A stretch of 64,000 nucleotides of DNA, taken from NCBI GenBank assembly GCA_025677815.1, contig JAIXMP010000002.1:1488001-1552000 (forward strand), given 5' to 3'. Shown here one piece after another: positions 1 through 12,380 of the stretch. Below the pieces are notes generated by a model that saw only the letters and a program-made list of their open reading frames with translations, searched no databases and was not told where the DNA came from. Source of the DNA: Phascolomyces articulosus (taxonomy: Eukaryota; Mucoromycota; Mucoromycetes; Mucorales; Lichtheimiaceae). The position numbers were made by a program, and so were the translations under genes. Positions within the stretch are counted from its first letter, which is position 1. Each line of letters opens with the position of its first letter.

Positions 1-2199
1 GCACATCGGACATGAGCCAAATCCGCAGCTGCAAAGATAATATCACTCGATTCCTTTTTCATATCCTTCTTTTTCTCCTCATCCTCCGCCATACATTTAT
101 CGATTAATTGACATAAAATCTTGTGATATATAGCTGCTCTTTGTATAGCCCGAATCAACATAATAAATACATCCAACAACACCTTGAAGAAAGAATCAAA
201 GGGCATTGTACGTAATTGACGTGCAGGGCTATTTTGTCTATAATCCATGTATGTTTCGTTAGTAAAAAAAAATCCAGTAGAGGTTGGGAATAAAGCAAAC
301 TTAATGCACCCATTTTTCTAAACATTTAACTATGTCAGATACACTTACCCTGTGTCTTCGGTAGGTGATACGGCTGGGTATTTTTTACGCACAATTTCTT
401 TGATTTCTGCCAGTAATCGTTCACGATATCCTTGCATGGTGGACATAAACATATCCGTTCGTAAGAGACCCGTTGTACTTGGCATTAAACGATCCAATAA
501 ACCTTCTTCATCTTCCTCTTGTGATGCTGATTCAGATGAAGGGAGTGGGGAGGATCGAGGTGATTTTGCATGATCCAAAATCTTTTGTTTGGCTTGATCA
601 AAATCAATTGTTTCAATTTGGTAACTGAGGTCCGATAACAGGATACTCAAAAAATCATGCTGCATCATGACACCCACAGCCTTTTGCATTTCATCCAATT
701 GTGTAGAAAAGTTGGTCAATGCACGGACCTCCTTCAAATCAATCACCCCGGCTTCTTTGTTATCCTCCAACACGGCATGTGTTTCATCAATTAAATCGAG
801 TGCTGCAAAATAATCACCTTGACCAAGAAGTACCTGAATCATGGGTTGTGCTGCTCTTACTTCTTTGATTATTCGAATAGCTTCCTGTAATCGTTCAAGA
901 TTCCGTCGACGTACTTGAAGTCGTACCACTTGTAATCCTTCATTGCATTTAGTGGATTGTATATCCTTCATCTTTTGTCGAATGGTATGGATTTGAGAAA
1001 CGCAGTCAAGTGTTTGTTGATGAAGTGCTTGTAAGTTGGATAATGCTTCAAAAAATGATGAGGATCGATTTTCGATTTCTCGAATTAAATGAACTTCCAC
1101 TGTATCCAGATAATATGAGAGTTTCTCTTGTAAGATGCTGTTGGTGGATACTGGTGGATTAGGGCCACTATTTCCAATAATATCTGCTCCTTCACATACC
1201 GCATCAAATGTTCGTGGATTTTCTAGTTGGAAATCGGGTTCAAAAAAGATGGAAGGTACATTTTCGAGCATAGGCAATTCTCGTGGTGTAGGTTCAGGTG
1301 CGACACTATCCAGAAGAGCAAGACTTTCGCTGGATAACACTTGGCCATAGGGATTACGACCACTTCGTCGTTGATGTGCTGGTAAAGATGATTCATCTAA
1401 AGTATCCAATATATTATGAAGTGACCCATAAGGTGAAACGATTGGTGAGGTTGCGGCCAATGCATTATTTTCTTCATCGTTCAATTTGTTATGTTGGTAT
1501 CGATCGAATACAGGTGTGATATGTTCAAGATAACTATCGAAATCAGAAGATCTCACTTTTTGAATGGATGCATGGGGTACAGGTGGGACATCGCCTTTAC
1601 TTGGCTTCGTTGATGTTTGTCCACGTTTCGCTGGATCGTTCAACACACCTGTCAATTTAAAATATTAGAGGACAGGTTTGGGTTACAAAAAAAAATAAGA
1701 TAAACTTAATAAAGATATATATTAAACAGAAGCTTTTTTTTCGCTTTTTGCTTTTACCAGAAATAGCATTGAACCCGATATCTCGAGTTGTCCAAGGTAA
1801 AGAAGTTTCACTCATGGTACTAAAGTTAGAATAGCTCGAATGACGACGCGTATGAGCATTATGCATGAGTCTGTTTAAAGGTCGACCATACGAGGAAGCT
1901 GAACGAATAGAAGGTGGTCGACTTGAATTTCCTCCTCCTTCATCACGATGCATAGATCGCTCACGCACCATGGAATAGACCGGGGTATTTGTATTTGTAT
2001 TACGAGGAGACGTGGGTCGGGGAGAATTAGCATTGATAGGTGATACGGGAGCTGTTGAAGAAGTGACAATATTATTTGGACTGAGATGACGGCGAGCTGA
2101 TGAAGTCCGGGAAGGAGAATGGTGATGATGTAAATGGTTCCTGGATGTTCCATTTCCATTTTCCCCATGTTGCCCTGCCGCGTGCGATCGCGGTTGCAT
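1..2199 (-). CDS. VPS54: VPS54, GARP tethering complex subunit (3' end outside window)
   Basis: Vps54 is a subunit of the GARP complex, which tethers endosome-derived vesicles at the trans-Golgi network. Exons on the minus strand are 2199..1758, 1648..349 and 237..1; the gene continues past the left edge. Splice junctions keep phase (donor GTAAAAGC, acceptor TTGACAG; donor GTAAGTG, acceptor TTATAG with an ACTAAC branch site). Exon 1 is a low-complexity Ser/His/Arg-rich N-terminus ending in a WTTRDIGFNAIS segment that joins VLNDPAKR, as in Vps54 N-termini. The Vps54 N-terminal helical region follows, with SSSFFEALSNLQALHQQT and an LQVVRLQVRRRNLERL helix. A Ser/Glu-rich linker sits near the end of exon 2. 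ATG at 2199 is the first in-frame start. Family assignment is from remembered similarity; the exon model is firm. Confidence 0.85.
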
Positions 2200-2549
2200 T
2201 ATTGATTATGGGTTGTTTTTAGATTGTTTAAAAACTAGAAAAAAAAAAGAGAACAGACAAGCTGGTTTTGGAAAATGCTTAAAAGAGGAAGTGAAAGAGA
2301 GGAAGGGGATTGAAGCTTATTATGTAGCCTAATTCCCAGCCAATTCAATACTCCTCTTTCCATGATATAAATTCCTTGGCGAAGCATGGTTATTCATCAT
2401 AAAACTTTTGTTTAGTTGAAAATAAATTGTTATTACCCAATTATTTTTATATGATTAACTATTCATTAAATATAGACTAGGCATAGCTTAATAGAATAAC
2501 CAAAATGGATTATTGTTGTTAAATGTAGGTATATATTATTATTGGTTTT
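2200..2549. other. Intergenic spacer between VPS54 and the coiled-coil gene
   Basis: AT-rich spacer holding the VPS54 5' flank and the 3' flank of the next minus-strand gene. No further coding exon or RNA gene is visible. Confidence 0.6.
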
Positions 2550-4455
2550 TTATGATCGGTTAGAAGTGATCTTCTCTCTATTGTTACTTTTGTTATTATC
2601 CTCCATATCTAAGCTGATACGTTGCTTTTTCAAATAATCATTTTGTTTTTGTCGAGATGGTTCATCCACGTTGCTGGTTGTAGCGTTTGAAATTGTGGTA
2701 GTAGCACTAACAGTTGAAGTTACAGTTGATTGTCCCAATGGCGTTGATGTCAATGATGCTGATGTCTGACGATCATTTGATGTTGTGGTAGGACCTTGTA
2801 TTTTTAGCGTTATCTGCTGATCAGTATGCTGTTTTCGCCGTATAATTTTACTTAACATGGTGGATGAAAAAGATTTTCTCATTATTGATGGACCATCATG
2901 GATTTGATTCAATGAAGATGCCTTGGTCTTATTTATCTTGCTATTGTTAACTTGTTGAGAAGTAGGAGTGCTCATTGATGTATGTTGTTGATGTTGATGG
3001 TCTATGCTTAATAAATATTCCAAATCTTCATTGTCAACAATTTTGGCTAAAATCTTGTTTAAATATAAGTTTAATGCATGGTTTGAATCTTTGAGAGACT
3101 TGATTTCTTTATAAAGTTCTGCATTGGTTTGTTGCTGTTGTTGCATTTTTGCACCACCACCATCAGTTTCATGAATGCTTTTGCTGGACAAGTTGTGTAA
3201 CTCTGCTGCCAAATTAAATCCTGAAGTGGTTGTTTCTGTCATTGGATTATTTGTATTTGTTAAATCCTGATATATCGTGTGTATCTATAAGGTTAGTGAT
3301 TTTGAACTGTTTATATGTCTATCAATAATAATAATAAAAAAACAACCTGTTGTGGGTCACCAAGTAATAATGAACCATTCATTGATTGTTCATTTAGAAG
3401 TACTTGATAACCCTCATTTTCTTCCATCAGTGATTGATTAATTTGTTTTATATTAGAAATTTCAGTTTCGAGATACTTTATCCTTCTTGATTGACGTCGA
3501 TCTTGCTCTGCCATTTCTTTCACTAGTCTTGTCTCTTGCGTTTTTAATTGTTGTTTTAAGTCTGTCACTTGTCGTTCATAAGACGATCGAATCGAACATG
3601 TTCGTCTTGCTGATGAACTTGATGGAAGAGTTGGAGAAGAACAAAAAGCCTCTGTCGACTTTTGTTCCTTGTTATTCGTGTTAAGTGTTGCTTGATTTTG
3701 TACTTTCTTCGAAGAACTGCTAACAGATGAGCGTTTGGCAGATACTTTGTTTTTTTGATGACATCGCTCTATTTCTGTCAATTGTCGTACTTGTCTACAA
3801 AGTTCTTCTTCACGTTGTAACCATTTTAATTGGTTGTTTTCTGAAGTATCAAGCTATAGAAGAAGAATAAGACATAGATATTTAACAGGTTGAAAGATTT
3901 ATCATCCCCCTCTCTTCTGGGCATACCTCTGATTTTAGCTTATTTTGTAAATCATTTTTCACCTTTGTCAGCTGTGTAACCTCTTTACGTAAATCTGTCA
4001 ATTCCTGATCTTGTGTACAATGATCCTCTTCAAAACGAGCTTGATTATTAATATATATATTTATATCTTGTTGTAATGATGCCATTCTCTTTTAATTGCC
4101 ATGCGATATATGGAAATATAAATATTAAAACAATACGCAAAAACCATAATGTATGAATGAAGAATAAATATTTTTACTTGCTTTATGCAATCGTTCATTT
4201 TCTATTGCAAGTTCCGACTGTTTCTCTATTGATTCCAATAGTTGTTCTTGCAGCTATTAAATCGCGCGTCTTGTTGAGTTTCTTTTTTTCTCCTCCCTTC
4301 TTTCACGTCAACTTCTTTATCTGTCCGATTGTAATGTAACTTACATTAAGTTTCTCATTTTCTGCATTCTCCAGTTTTTCATGTAAATTTTTAACCATTC
4401 TACCAATGTCCATGTCAGACGTTGACATTGCCAATGGTTCTTCTGGTGCGTACAT
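2550..4455 (-). CDS. Coiled-coil protein, possibly 'up-regulated during septation' family
   Basis: Five exons on the minus strand: 4455..4345, 4253..4182, 4088..3927, 3853..3347 and 3284..2550, giving 528 residues. The N-terminal ~115 residues form a heptad-rich coiled coil (DIGRMVKNLHEKLENAENEK, then LTDLRKEVTQLTKVKNDLQ). A Ser/Lys/Thr-rich linker and a second coiled coil around an LETEISNIKQINQSLMEENE segment follow, and then a polar Gln/Thr/Ser-rich tail. The N-terminus looks like fungal proteins annotated as up-regulated during septation, but I recall that only loosely. Intron 2 (4181..4089) keeps phase only if it uses a GC donor (GCAAGT) with an AG acceptor; the GT two bases downstream would break the frame. 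No enzymatic motif is seen. A cytoskeletal or septation scaffold is a guess. Confidence 0.6.
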
Positions 4456-6039
4456 GAGTAAATAAATCTTCTTTTATATAACAGGAAAGGAAAGGGTGCA
4501 TATATTAAAAGGGAGAGTAAAGGAGAAAATAAGTAAAGCGAATAAAGGATGTTTTTTTTTCTTCTTTTTTAAGTGAACAAGGCTTGTAGCTGGTCTAAAT
4601 GGTGATGGAGCCTTTATTTCTTCCTGTGCACTTATCTTTTATACTTAATTAAACAGAAGATGAGTATTCTTGGTAATAATAATGCTATTCATAGTAGCAT
4701 ATACATGTCACGTTTGCTGTCTGTTATAATACAGCTCTGTATAAAGTAATGGATAATTCGAAAAACTTTATTACTTTTACATGGTTTATCAAGCATCATT
4801 TTTATGTTGACCATCAAGACTAAAGTCTAAACAAATGACTGTGTACAATAATTATAAAAAAATTCAAAAAAAATATACTTCTATACAAGTATGTAATATA
4901 TCGAACTTATAGAATATCTTTTATTATTATTTCATGAAGAATTTGCTGTATAAGTATAAAGATTGTATAAAAAAGAAAAATAGTAATGTCCGTTCGGTAG
5001 AGAACCGATGAATATACATCATTCTTTTAGTTATGCTCACTTACACAAGTCCGCATTAGCCGAATATGAAATTTTGTTCTTATTCAAAGGTACATGAGAT
5101 TATTCTAAACACACATAAGGTTTTATTAAATAATATAGTTGGGATTTACATGATCTTTTCCTTCTCCCTTAAATTTTTTATGGCCAATCTAATAGTTTAT
5201 ATATATCAATAGAGAATTTATCTTTGTATCATTCCGTCCAATATGGTATTTCTATTATCGAGTTATACAACATGAGATAATTATAATGGCTTCCATAACA
5301 GAACAGATGTATAATAATGTAAAAGTGGATACCACATTTTATTGTTTTCGAAAAAAAAGAAGATCTACACACATAAAAAATTGATTTTATGTCTCCCTTA
5401 TGAAAATCCACAAAGTAGTTAATTTACCATCTGGCATGTGCATATATAAAAACAATGACCAAATACGTAAGTTTAAATATCAAGGAGAAGGAATTAAATT
5501 AGGATGCGGATTCTAAGTTAAAACCGTATAAAGATGACATATAAAGTATACATTGAGCGGGAATTTCCATTTTAATGCATATGAAAATAGACCAAGAAAA
5601 CCCATATGACGAATACCCTCATACAATGACAAGCTCATCGCTATCCTTCCCATTTCTCTTGTTTCCTCATTCTTTCTAACCAAACACAACTGTAGTCTTC
5701 CAAAGACGAAATGTATTCTCTCATTGCATACATAATTCCATGGATACTCCCATATAGCAATTATGACCAATACCTCTTTCTGATAAATCGAATATAATGA
5801 ATGTACAAACGCTGAAAATAATGATCTGGAAATAATGTTTCGTTGTAATCCAATCAAGTGTAACTTAAAATTCTATTTTTTTAATGCGTATAATAATGAG
5901 ATTTGTATGTGTGTGTATGTGCTTTTGTATGATACAAGAAGAGGAGAGAGAGTGAGAGGAAGAGGGATAGAGACAAATTGGATAGGTAGGTATATATGTA
6001 TTTGTATGTATTATGAAAGTATTTGATAAAATCTATTAT
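4456..6039. other. Gene-free stretch
   Basis: AT-rich DNA between two minus-strand genes. The right part of 4456-4700 is presumably the coiled-coil gene's promoter. Open frames at 5229-5411 and 5513-5857 lack ATG context, splice structure or recognisable domains. No RNA gene is visible. Confidence 0.5.
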
Positions 6040-6427
6040 TTACAAAGTGCTTGGGATACCACCACCACTGGATCCAATATTTCCCATGTTATTGGCAGCT
6101 TGTTCGTCCATTTTTTTACCCAATAATTTTTGTACTGCTCCATATTTAAATACACAGCGATCAATGCATACACTTTCTCCCTTGTTTAAATCAGGTTCAT
6201 GGTAATGTGGTGGGATACATTTGTTACGACACGTTGTCATGATTCTATATAAATATATTAATATTTTATTCACGCGTATATTCGAAACACACAAAAAAAA
6301 ACTCTCTGGTTGATTCAGTGTATATTTACCTTTGATACAAGTCCATGAAAGCATCAAATTCTTGTTCAGCCTGAACTAAATTATCTGGATTGACAAAATT
6401 TTGACTAAAACTACCACTCCAACTCAT
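6040..6427 (-). CDS. TIM10: TIM10, small Tim chaperone of the mitochondrial intermembrane space
   Basis: With Tim9, Tim10 forms the hexamer that escorts hydrophobic precursors across the intermembrane space to TIM22 and SAM. Two exons, 6427..6330 and 6244..6040, encode 100 residues, close to the usual ~90-95. The junction keeps phase 2 (donor GTAAATAT, acceptor TATAG). The twin CX3C motif is intact: Cys38/Cys42 (CRNKC) and Cys59/Cys63 (CIDRC), 16 residues apart. The IPPHY...L.KGES segment between the pairs is typical of Tim10 rather than Tim9 or Tim8. The C-terminus is an Asn/Gly/Ser-rich extension. ATG at 6427 is the only sensible start. Confidence 0.92.
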
Positions 6428-8159
6428 TGTTGTTCAACTTTGTATGGTTTAATAACTGACTTGACAAGTTCTGAAAGAAAAAAAAAAATAAAAACTACAA
6501 GGTTACCGATGAATATTTCCTAAAATGGAACAGTGACTCTCTTTCGCTCTCGCTGGGTGTTCAGATCAAAACCATATCTCTAAAAACAAGTATGCTTAAA
6601 TTGAGAATTGGTAGAGAAGAATGAACAATTCATGATACAAGTGGATTCAAAAATAGGTATAAAATGCATTATCTAACATTCTTTGAAGAGAATTATTTTG
6701 AGAAAAAAATAAAATAAAGTCTATGTAATAAATTAAACCAAAATTTGGCATTCAATTATTGGATAGTGTTATCAGAAAATTAATCTTAGAGATAAAAGCA
6801 AGTGTGTTGTTGGTAACAGTCATATGTCATATGTAGGATTCGCTTTACACCTTGTTTTACAAACGGCAAGTCGATTACTATATAATAAGAAGGTATTTTG
6901 AAGAAAACGATAGTCTTTTTTTGCAGATGACCTTGTTTACCACACGACCATTGACTGTCATTGAATAAAACTATATTCGTATGGTAAGAAAAAGAAGTAA
7001 ATGCACGCCAGTGAGAAGATAATGATACTGTAGTTTATTAATTAACATTAACAAACCATTGAATAGTAGGAGCATATGTAATTTCACTATATACTTGTTG
7101 ATTGCTTAGGTTTTGGTGTTAATGTTAGTATTGATTTTTCTGATGAAGATATTGTTGATTACATAGAGAAGAATATTTGTAAATCATTTTTTGAAACAAG
7201 CTAAAAATAGTTATGTAGGAGGGAAAAGAAATGATGTATAAATAAGACAATCAGAAGAAAAAAAAAGTACAAAGTTTCTCTGTGAAAAAATATTGATATA
7301 CTTTATTACAATCCATAGAATAGACATCGGTAAAGCGACATACTAATAATGTAAATAAATAAAAAGTCTCAAGGCTACTCAATCATTCCATAAAAACATT
7401 CCTTGTTTCAAAATGCTCATTATGCATTGAGGTTTCTATTTTGACTAAAACTTATTAAAAGTAGTAATGGACTGATTTTACTGGTAGTGTCTTATTGTTA
7501 CATGTAGAACTTCCATGGATGATATTATATATTTACTTCAAAGACGTGTTGTTGAACTACGATTTGCAATTTCATGTATGAAGTGAAAACAAAAATGGAC
7601 TGGATAGAACATTATGGGAAAGAGAGAAAAAGAAAAAAGAACTTGAGCGATGGGTGTCCAATTCGTAACATGCCAACCTTGTTTCCGTCCTGAACAATGC
7701 ACTTATTCACGTATCAACGCACAGACCATCCATACCTGTAGAAAGAAATACCTATAGATTGTTTTATATAATGTTCATTTTTACATTTTCGCTTATATTG
7801 TTTATTCCAAAGAATAAAAGTCTTTATCATAAAAAGAAATCAGAAGAAAAAAGGTGAGTGGACCCGTTGGAATCAACATTAATAATGTGCTTCTTTGAAT
7901 GATTCAAAACGTTAGTCAATCAAACAGTTCAAATATATAAGTGAATTCCAATAATGAATCAAGTCATTTTATGTATTATTATTATCATTTTCTTTCTTAA
8001 ATATAAAACTATTATATATATATATATATATATATAAGAAATCTTTCCCTCTCTTTTTCATTGAAACAACAAAAGAGACTTATTTGTAGTTTCAAAAGAT
8101 TTTTAAAAAAAGAAGGGATTATTCAATTCAATACAATCTAAAACAAACATTAACTTTCT
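6428..8159. other. Gene-free stretch
   Basis: AT-rich DNA upstream of TIM10. A (TA)n microsatellite lies at 8014-8036. A short plus-strand frame from 7650 encodes a few cysteines (MGVQFVTCQPCF) but closes after about 35 codons and has no support. Nothing else is recognised. Confidence 0.45.
8014..8036 (+). repeat. (TA)n microsatellite
   Basis: Uninterrupted TA dinucleotides, about 11 units. Similar tracts occur at 20033-20052, 31641-31661 and 35623-35642. Confidence 0.8.
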
Positions 8160-8421
8160 GACCATCCTGGACTCACGGGAAGAGCCCCTGTTCGAAAACA
8201 GAAATAACAAGGAAGAATTATGTATTTTTTCTATCCTAAGAGTTAATCACTAAGCTATCAGACAGAGGTAGGATGGCGGGAGTCGGATCACCTCCACGTT
8301 AGGTAAATGCTTTATTAATCGGAATGCCGCGTAAAGACCATTATCTCCACATGGTTTCCCATGCTGCCATCCACGTATACCCTCCCGAAAGAGAATACCG
8401 CTACTGGAGGTTTGAATGGTC
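8160..8421 (-). ncRNA. Candidate structured non-coding RNA (class unknown)
   Basis: A GC-rich island of about 260 bp in very AT-rich DNA has nested complementary segments. GACCAT (8160-8165) pairs with ATGGTC (8416-8421). GGATGGC (8271-8277) pairs with GCCATCC (8366-8372). CATGG-TTTC-CCATG (8350-8363) becomes a GAAA-tetraloop hairpin when read on the minus strand. On that strand a TATA-like TTATATTT (8448..8441) lies 20-27 nt before the first paired base, and TTTT (8143..8140) follows the last one by 17-20 nt, which would suit a Pol III transcript. No reading frame crosses the island. It does not match the U1-U6, SRP or tRNA sequences I remember. RNase P or MRP RNA is possible, since GGGAAGAGCCCC near 8178 loosely resembles an MRP CR-I, although that similarity reads on the plus strand. 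Strand is therefore tentative. Confidence 0.4.
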
Positions 8422-10480
8422 GGGGGGGAATTGAGGGGAGAAATATAAGAATGAAAGCCAATGTCTGTTCCAGATTGTATTGAATTGTGTAAAGAAGAAA
8501 AGAGAAAAAGAAAGTGAGAGTTGAGAAAATGAGGTTGAATTTATTATTTTTTTTTGGGTGCAGTTTCCACTTTGAAATTTAATCAAATAGGTAAAAAAAA
8601 AATGCACAAAACGCATACAATAAGACCTCTTTTTTACACACTTGTAATTATAAAACTGATAATAGATTTTGTGTAAAAATAAACTATATATATTAACCAT
8701 TATGATACTATATTTAAAATGATTTCAATAAGAAATACTGGGTCAAGAATATGGTTCAAAAAGCGTCCACTAATGGACTTAAAACTCATTGAATAAAAAA
8801 AAATTGAAAAGACTAAAGTATTTTTTCGTGTAGTTACTTGTTATTATGAAACTAATTGTAAATATTGTAATATATACGCATGCAGAATAGAGATCCTATA
8901 TAGTATATATCTTTTTTAAAAAAAATAAAAAATAAAAGGATTTGTTAATGAATATCTGATAACTCAAAGAATTCAGAAAGTTCAAAGATAGTGGACGATA
9001 AAGTAAAGTGGATGCATCTACGTATTAAAATAGTTCTTGAGGAATATAAATAACAATGATGACATATACATATATTTCAATAAGTTAAAGGAAAAAGAAC
9101 GAAAGCAAGAACGAATTTATAGGTAGGTGATACTAAGAATCAAATAAAAAAAAAGTTAGAGTTATTTTTTTTAAAAAAAAAATACTAAGTTCATGAAAAG
9201 GAGTAGATCCTTGAAAACAGACAAGGATGATCAGTGGATGGTGTTGATGAAGGAGAAGATGATGTGTCTCATCTTCCAGTTTATGGATAAGCTTCTTTTC
9301 TATTTGACTCATATTAATAAATGATAGTGGTATGATGAATAACAGCAATATATCTAAGCGCTAAATCTAATCTAGAACTCATCTTAATAATTATATTAAA
9401 CAATTTTTGAGAATTTACTTTTGCGAGAAAAATCGTTTGACATCACGTAAAAAGTATTACGTACAAAAGAAAAAAAAATAAGGAGGAAGTATAAAGAGAA
9501 GGAAGATTTGTATGGTTGTTTTTCTCATGCATTTTTATATTCTTCATTGATCAACTATCCTATTCTAATATCCTGTTTGATCGAACATAAAAGTGATTGT
9601 TGTTATATCAGATGGAAAAGATGTCAGAGTCTAATATACCGGTAGCGCAATTTATTTCTAGCTGAGAGATTATAGTATAATAATGGGAAAGGAGAGAATG
9701 ATAATAGTAGTATAGGTGAATCCCTCATAAATGAATTAAAGGTCAAGTATATATCGTATATAATGAACAATTAAAATAAAGCGGCAAACATTTTAGCCGT
9801 CTACTGATTGTTTCAAAAGAGAGTATTGTCTCTTTTTTTTCTATTAGTAATAAATAAACTAATGATTATGATACATATTGTATTACACCATCCCAGTACC
9901 ATCGCATCTCCATCTTACAAAATGATGGAAGATATTTTTATATTTTTAAGGTTTGACAAGTTAAAGAGATGATGCAAGATCTTGTACGAATCTCTTTATA
10001 TAGATAAGTTCAAGTGGAGGAGGAAGAGAGGGATGGATCCAACTTTATGGATTTTTTTTAATAAGTAATAATAATAAGTTTTTTTTTTATTAGTTTACAG
10101 CAACTATCCATCTTTTTTGTAATATTGGTAATAAATGTGAGAAGTCAGGGTAAAATAATAATAATAATAAAAATGGGGTTGTGCATGTGCGTAATAGTAA
10201 TAAGTTGATTGAGTGAATGAGTGCTTTGTTGACCAGTATAAATCTATTATTGAAAGAAAGAAAAAAAATATGTACATGTTAAGAAAAATGGGCAGGAAAA
10301 AGAAACAAAAAATTTCAAGAAACAGAGAGGAGGAGAAGATATAAAGGGGAAGAAGTTTTAATGCATAAAAGCAGGTAGGACATGTGACCCCACGGGGAGA
10401 GAGAGAGAGAAATAAGATGAAGTGTAAATGTATTATATTATATTATGCTATATATGAGTGAGTGAGTGAGTGGGTGAGTG
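8422..10480. other. Gene-free stretch, probably includes the cyclin 3' flank
   Basis: AT-rich DNA with homopolymer runs and a GAGT repeat (10455-10480) just past the cyclin stop. The open frames at 8401-8700 and 9133-9348 are Phe/Leu/Ile-rich artefacts of T-tracts. No tRNA or other RNA gene is recognised. Confidence 0.45.
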
Positions 10481-11686
10481 CTATGCAATATAGGGTATCC
10501 AGTCGCGTTTAAGTAATTTGTCAAAATGCCGTATTGTTTCTTGTTCCTCATCATCCATATTGCCACTTTCTCCAGGTCCAAATGTATCTTCTCCTTTTCC
10601 AGCTTCTTCTCCTTCATCTGTTATTGTCGACATGGGTAGTGCTGTATTATTATTATTATTATTATTACTTGTTGAAGATGTTGATATAAATGTTGATGTT
10701 ACTGCAGTATTTGAATTAGCAGCAGCTACTGCTAATGCTTCTTCCGCTGCCAATGTACTACTTCTTCGCCTTTTAGCCGAACCTGCTTTCCATATAGATC
10801 CATTGGTCGCTGCTGATGTTGTGGATGACGGTAATATAGATGATGATGTTTGTGTTGTTGTAGATGGTGTAGCTGACATGGGTTGTAATAAGGATGATAA
10901 ATTTTGGCTCGTTTTTTGACTTTGATCCGATGCAACACTTTGTCTACGTCGCGTGGTCATGCGTTCATAACATGGATGTTGTTGAACAAGATTCGTATAA
11001 TATTGTTGCAATACTGGCCCTGAACTGGATAAATTCCAATCAATCAACCTTAAGAATTCCAATTCCAATGCATTCAATTCTTGTGTTGAAATCCCTCCTA
11101 CTTTGGCATAATGAGAATTGGTACAATAGGAATCGCATAAAGATTTGGAGGATACGGTCACGGCAGTGATAAGGAATCGATGCACCGTTAGTGACGATAT
11201 CGTAAACTGAGGATGTAATTCACATACACGGTCAATATAAATGAGTAACACCAATAAACACGCCTTTTCAACAGAAGCATATTTTACAATACGTCGTAAA
11301 TAATCATTGAGTGAAATATTGGGTGGTGTTCGAGAATGGAATCGTGTCAAATTACTAGGTGTTAACGGTATAAGGTCATTATGGGATATGAGTCGACCGA
11401 GCATGTCCGCTGTTTATTTTTTTTATTTTTAAAAAATAATGTTCATATACAGACAAAAAAAAAAGGTGAGGAATCAGTATTTAATGGACATATACTTTTC
11501 TATAACACCAAAATAATAATAATACGGTACAACTCTGTCTCTCTCTATTTTTTTTTCTTATTGTTATAATAATAATGGTTTACCAATCATATGAGTCAAA
11601 TAACTAATGTCGACAGCATAAAAATATTCTGGCACTTGAATGACTTCTGTGTCGTTCATGGCCGTCGTTGATGGTTCAGTTGCCAT
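10481..11686 (-). CDS. Pho80/PCL-type cyclin
   Basis: Two exons, 11686..11584 and 11409..10481, encode 343 residues. The junction is phase 1 (donor GTAAACC, acceptor AACAG) and joins SYLTHMIADMLGRLISHN, the start of the Pho80-type cyclin box. The box runs from about residue 25 to 155 with SLNDYLRRIVKYA, a LLVLLIYIDRV helix, HRFLITAVTVSSKSLCD and ELNALELEFLRLIDWNL, all hallmarks of cyclins partnering Pho85-family CDKs. After the box comes a long low-complexity Ser/Thr/Asn/Ala tail with a poly-Asn run and an acidic segment near the end. Yeast homologues act in phosphate sensing, glycogen metabolism and polarity; which of these applies here cannot be told from the sequence. The N-terminal start at 11686 gives a short acidic leader. 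Confidence 0.85.
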
Positions 11687-12380
11687 GACATTGAATGTTC
11701 ACAAGCAAAAGAAATATCCAATAGTGAACGAAAGAAAATAAATAAATAAATAAAAAATATGGTCTTTTTGTTTCTTTTTGTTCCAAAAAGTTTCAAAAGA
11801 GGTCAGCGCAACTTTTTTTTTTGTTTTTGCGAGCGTAAAGTCCGCCTCTCTTTTCTTGTAACATGGTTGCTTGTTATTTGTTTGCTTGTCACTTGTAAAT
11901 CACAATAAGAATAGTATCATTCTATAATATTTTATTTATACATCAATCTTATGATGGTATCTATAAGATGGATTTCATTATATTTTTTTTTGTTTTTGCC
12001 CTGATAAAATTCAAAATAAAAAAAAAGAGAAATTCCATCTTATTTTTCTTTTCTTTAGGTTTTACTTCAGGGCATTTTCTTTTGAATTATACACAAATAG
12101 ACTTTTTCTTTTTTCATATCCGCGCAATAGGTGGTATTTTTCTCCGTGCCGAGACATTTATCATGATTGTATCCATAGAACCATGGATAAGTGTGTTTTA
12201 TTTTTCCCATTTGTAACTGTGTATATAATTATAGTTGATGATGGATCAAACTTTTTTTTTTGTTTATTTTCACACGGTGTAAAAATGAATAATTCCCAAA
12301 GAAAGAAAAAATAATATTCCAACTCTTTTGGTGCGACTTATTTTTTTTTTCTCAAGCTATATATAAATGATATGCGTGTC
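11687..12380. other. Intergenic spacer
   Basis: Holds the 5' flank of the cyclin gene and the 3' flank of the DnaJ gene. T-rich tracts generate a hydrophobic plus-strand frame (11968-12216) with no support. No other feature is seen. Confidence 0.45.

Noticed and set aside
1875..2168. Alternative 97-codon frame over VPS54 exon 1
   Set aside because: The other frame splices in phase to the VPS54 core and has the only continuous N-terminus.
5513..5857. 114-codon minus-strand frame
   Set aside because: It starts at TTG, has no domain or splice partner, and its composition is ordinary for AT-rich noise.
8175..8210. Possible tRNA B-box (GTTCGAAAAC) near 8190
   Set aside because: No matching A-box at tRNA spacing and no cloverleaf; it is part of the larger structured island.
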